Below, piece after piece: positions 19,181 to 19,329 of a stretch of DNA of 19,329 nt. The stretch is from an uncultured Clostridia bacterium (lineage in GTDB: Bacteria; Bacillota; Clostridia; TANB77; CAG-508). The notes below the pieces were generated by a model. It was given only the letters and a program-made list of their open reading frames with translations. It had not been told where the DNA came from and searched no databases. Each line of letters opens with the position of its first letter. Position 1 is the stretch's first letter. A program made the position numbers and the translations under genes. The stretch is taken from the NCBI GenBank assembly GCA_934121885.1, contig CAKOVH010000018.1:1-19329 (forward strand), written 5' to 3'.

Positions 19181-19329
19181 CATCTTTTGTCATAAATATG
19201 TTATTTGGTCCTGATTCTATTGTGTTATTTTTCGTATAAGATCCTGAATTATCATAAGTTCCATTTGCTCCTACTGAATATCCATTTGCATTTCCTATTT
19301 TACATATTAATGTTGTTGAATCTTTATTA
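19050..19329 (-). CDS. 3' part of a surface-type protein with a 'WLASP...GVxPVVSL' C-terminal domain (gene runs off the right edge)
   Basis: Ninety-two codons are visible, ending at TAA 19050-19052. The protein reads STTLICKIGNANGYSVGANG, then TYDNSGSYTKNNT, IFMTKDGYWWLASPSSDYS, and ends with CDSYRYAFGVCPVVSL. The WWLASPS...GVRPVVSL frame is a C-terminal beta-rich domain seen in many gut Clostridia and related proteins (DUF6273 and formylglycine-enzyme-like, C-type-lectin-like folds). Here the conserved arginine of GVRPVV is cysteine. The stretch between WLASP and GVCPVV is where members differ most. Base composition shifts sharply within the gene, from about 27% GC (19201-19260) to about 52% (19061-19180). 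No start is visible, so length and any upstream domains are unknown. Confidence 0.85.
   Translation of the reverse strand, partial: NKDSTTLICKIGNANGYSVGANGTYDNSGSYTKNNTIESGPNNIFMTKDGYWWLASPSSDYSSSVLIVVGYYANVNCDSYRYAFGVCPVVSL

Noticed and set aside
1..19329. CRISPR arrays, tRNA or rRNA genes, insertion sequences
   Set aside because: No spaced direct repeats, no cloverleaf or rRNA signatures, and no transposase-like frames were seen.

Overview
The window is AT-rich DNA of about 28% GC by eye. Strong Shine-Dalgarno sites and a firmicute housekeeping set (ireB, ruvX, a DUF1292 gene, mutS2, hpt) point to a low-GC firmicute, most likely a gut-type Clostridia. Nearly all genes are on the minus strand. 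The exceptions are a cupin gene, an amidase remnant and mutS2.

Positions 1 to about 8050 form an accessory region that is visibly decaying. It starts with the 5' part of a dinD gene and a nucleoside-deoxyribosyltransferase-like gene. Broken genes follow: a HAD phosphatase with a foreign N-terminus and an internal TAA, a GNAT_C acyltransferase with an internal TAG, a second deoxyribosyltransferase-like gene with an internal TAA, and a 5'-truncated amidase. A DUF1653 gene may also be separated from its downstream frame by one missing base. Between these lie apparently intact genes: a divergent HxlR regulator and cupin pair sharing an operator-like repeat, a HAD hydrolase, an SPL-type radical SAM protein, a YbgC-type thioesterase and a membrane-anchored protein of unknown function.

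Positions 8056 to 11181 hold intact conserved genes: hpt, an APH-fold kinase, a membrane protein, and the block DUF1292 / ruvX / ireB known from Bacillus and Clostridium. Directly upstream, closely spaced on the same strand, is a three-gene set (11195-15211). It encodes a signal-peptide plus two-helix small protein resembling VirB2/TrbC pilins in layout, an 823-residue CpaE/TadZ-like protein (pseudo-receiver, long acidic linker with two AT-hook-like motifs, atypical P-loop ATPase), and a membrane-anchored GAF plus degenerate GGDEF protein. Both enzyme-like modules have lost key catalytic residues, so the set looks like a structural or regulatory membrane complex. I cannot match it to a named system.

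Next come metA, of the acetyl-CoA-type family, and the divergent mutS2. Both have recognisable promoters in the shared spacer. A bidirectional terminator separates mutS2 from a small zinc-ribbon gene.

The right end carries the 3' part of a gene whose last ~130 bases jump to about 52% GC with a run of NNC codons. The encoded end has the WLASP...GVxPVVSL pattern. This is the pattern expected of a variable region of a diversity-generating retroelement (DGR). No reverse transcriptase or template repeat is visible in the window.
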